Below, piece after piece: positions 14,000 through 14,312 of a DNA stretch of 14,312 nucleotides; within the stretch, counting starts at the first letter, position 1, and every line of letters starts with the position of its first letter. The notes beneath the pieces were generated by a model. It was given only the letters and a program-made list of their open reading frames with translations, was not told the DNA's origin and made no database searches. The position numbers and the translations under genes were made by a program. This DNA is from Paracoccaceae bacterium (GTDB lineage Bacteria; Pseudomonadota; Alphaproteobacteria; Rhodobacterales; Rhodobacteraceae). The stretch covers positions 1 to 14,312 of the forward strand of contig NVQY01000042.1 of assembly GCA_002400675.1 (NCBI GenBank). The letters run 5' to 3'.

Positions 14000-14312
14000 T
14001 TAAAGGCCGGGATAGATCGGGAAACGCGCGCACATCGCTGCGATTTCACCCTTGACCTTGGCCTCGACCGCGCCATTGCCGTCTTCGCCGTTGGCGGCCA
14101 ATCCATCAACAATTTCGACGATCCAGTCGGCTATCTGGCGGAATTCTGCCTCGCCAAACCCGCGCGTGGTGCCCGCAGGCGACCCCAGACGAATGCCACT
14201 GGTCACCGTGGGCTTTTCCGGGTCAAACGGCACACCGTTCTTGTTGCAGGTCAGATTGGCCCGCCCCAGCGCCTTTTCGGTGGCATTACCCTTGACCCCT
14301 TTGGGTCGCAGA
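14000..14312 (-). CDS. glyA: Serine hydroxymethyltransferase, C-terminal part
   Basis: Only the last 103 codons are in the window; the gene runs off the right edge. GlyA is a PLP enzyme that turns serine and tetrahydrofolate into glycine and methylene-tetrahydrofolate, a main source of one-carbon units. The visible part carries strongly conserved C-terminal motifs: [18 protein letters not shown], then [29 protein letters not shown] and FRQIADWI. The chain ends [10 protein letters not shown] before TAA, a normal family end. The catalytic Lys region lies outside the window. A strong terminator follows the stop. The body of the gene must continue upstream, to the right of base 14312. Confidence 0.96.
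   Translation of the reverse strand, partial: LRPKGVKGNATEKALGRANLTCNKNGVPFDPEKPTVTSGIRLGSPAGTTRGFGEAEFRQIADWIVEIVDGLAANGEDGNGAVEAKVKGEIAAMCARFPIYPGL

Overview
This window looks like part of an alphaproteobacterial chromosome, most likely from the Roseobacter group of the Rhodobacterales. The evidence is high-GC coding sequence, a typical 599-residue LepA, several small membrane or secreted proteins of a kind common in Rhodobacterales, a DUF817 protein, and an acidic RTX-repeat protein with an N-terminal hydrophobic segment. These assignments rest on recognising protein families by eye; no search was run.

Layout, left to right. (1) 102-1349 encodes a class II HMG-CoA reductase. (2) 1442-3076 is a tight three-gene operon of exported proteins: two tandem Cys-rich periplasmic proteins that look like diverged relatives of each other, followed by an SCO1/SenC copper chaperone with CxxxC and His ligands. 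(3) On the minus strand, 3127-4035 encodes an RTX calcium-binding-repeat protein. An AT-rich 331-base gap follows, holding candidate promoters for both divergent neighbours and a possible decayed REP. (4) 4367-7428 holds an amidase-signature hydrolase and an AMP-forming acyl-CoA synthetase in one direction. A small secreted four-Cys protein (7432-7752, minus) converges on them. (5) 7916-9715 is lepA (elongation factor 4).

(6) 9738-10353 is a REPtron-like module: a REP-associated tyrosine transposase (RAYT, minus strand) flanked by three short REP hairpins. Each REP starts with GTAG, and the hairpin stem shows a compensatory base-pair change between copies. An exact 18-bp duplication of the lepA 3' end abuts the first REP. 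The RAYT leader can fold into a hairpin with its Shine-Dalgarno-like sequence in the loop. (7) Next come a PhnA/YjdM zinc-ribbon protein (10397-10906), two small membrane proteins (10970-11167 minus; 11532-11708 plus), an alpha/beta hydrolase (11731-12507 minus), a C-terminally anchored small protein (12593-12967 plus) and a DUF817 polytopic membrane protein (minus). The last two overlap tail to tail by 62 bases. (8) The right edge holds the C-terminal end of glyA on the minus strand, with a clear intrinsic terminator.

Most of the window is ordinary chromosome. The parts most worth a second look are the RAYT/REP module with its lepA-tail duplication, and the paired Cys-rich exported proteins linked to SCO1.
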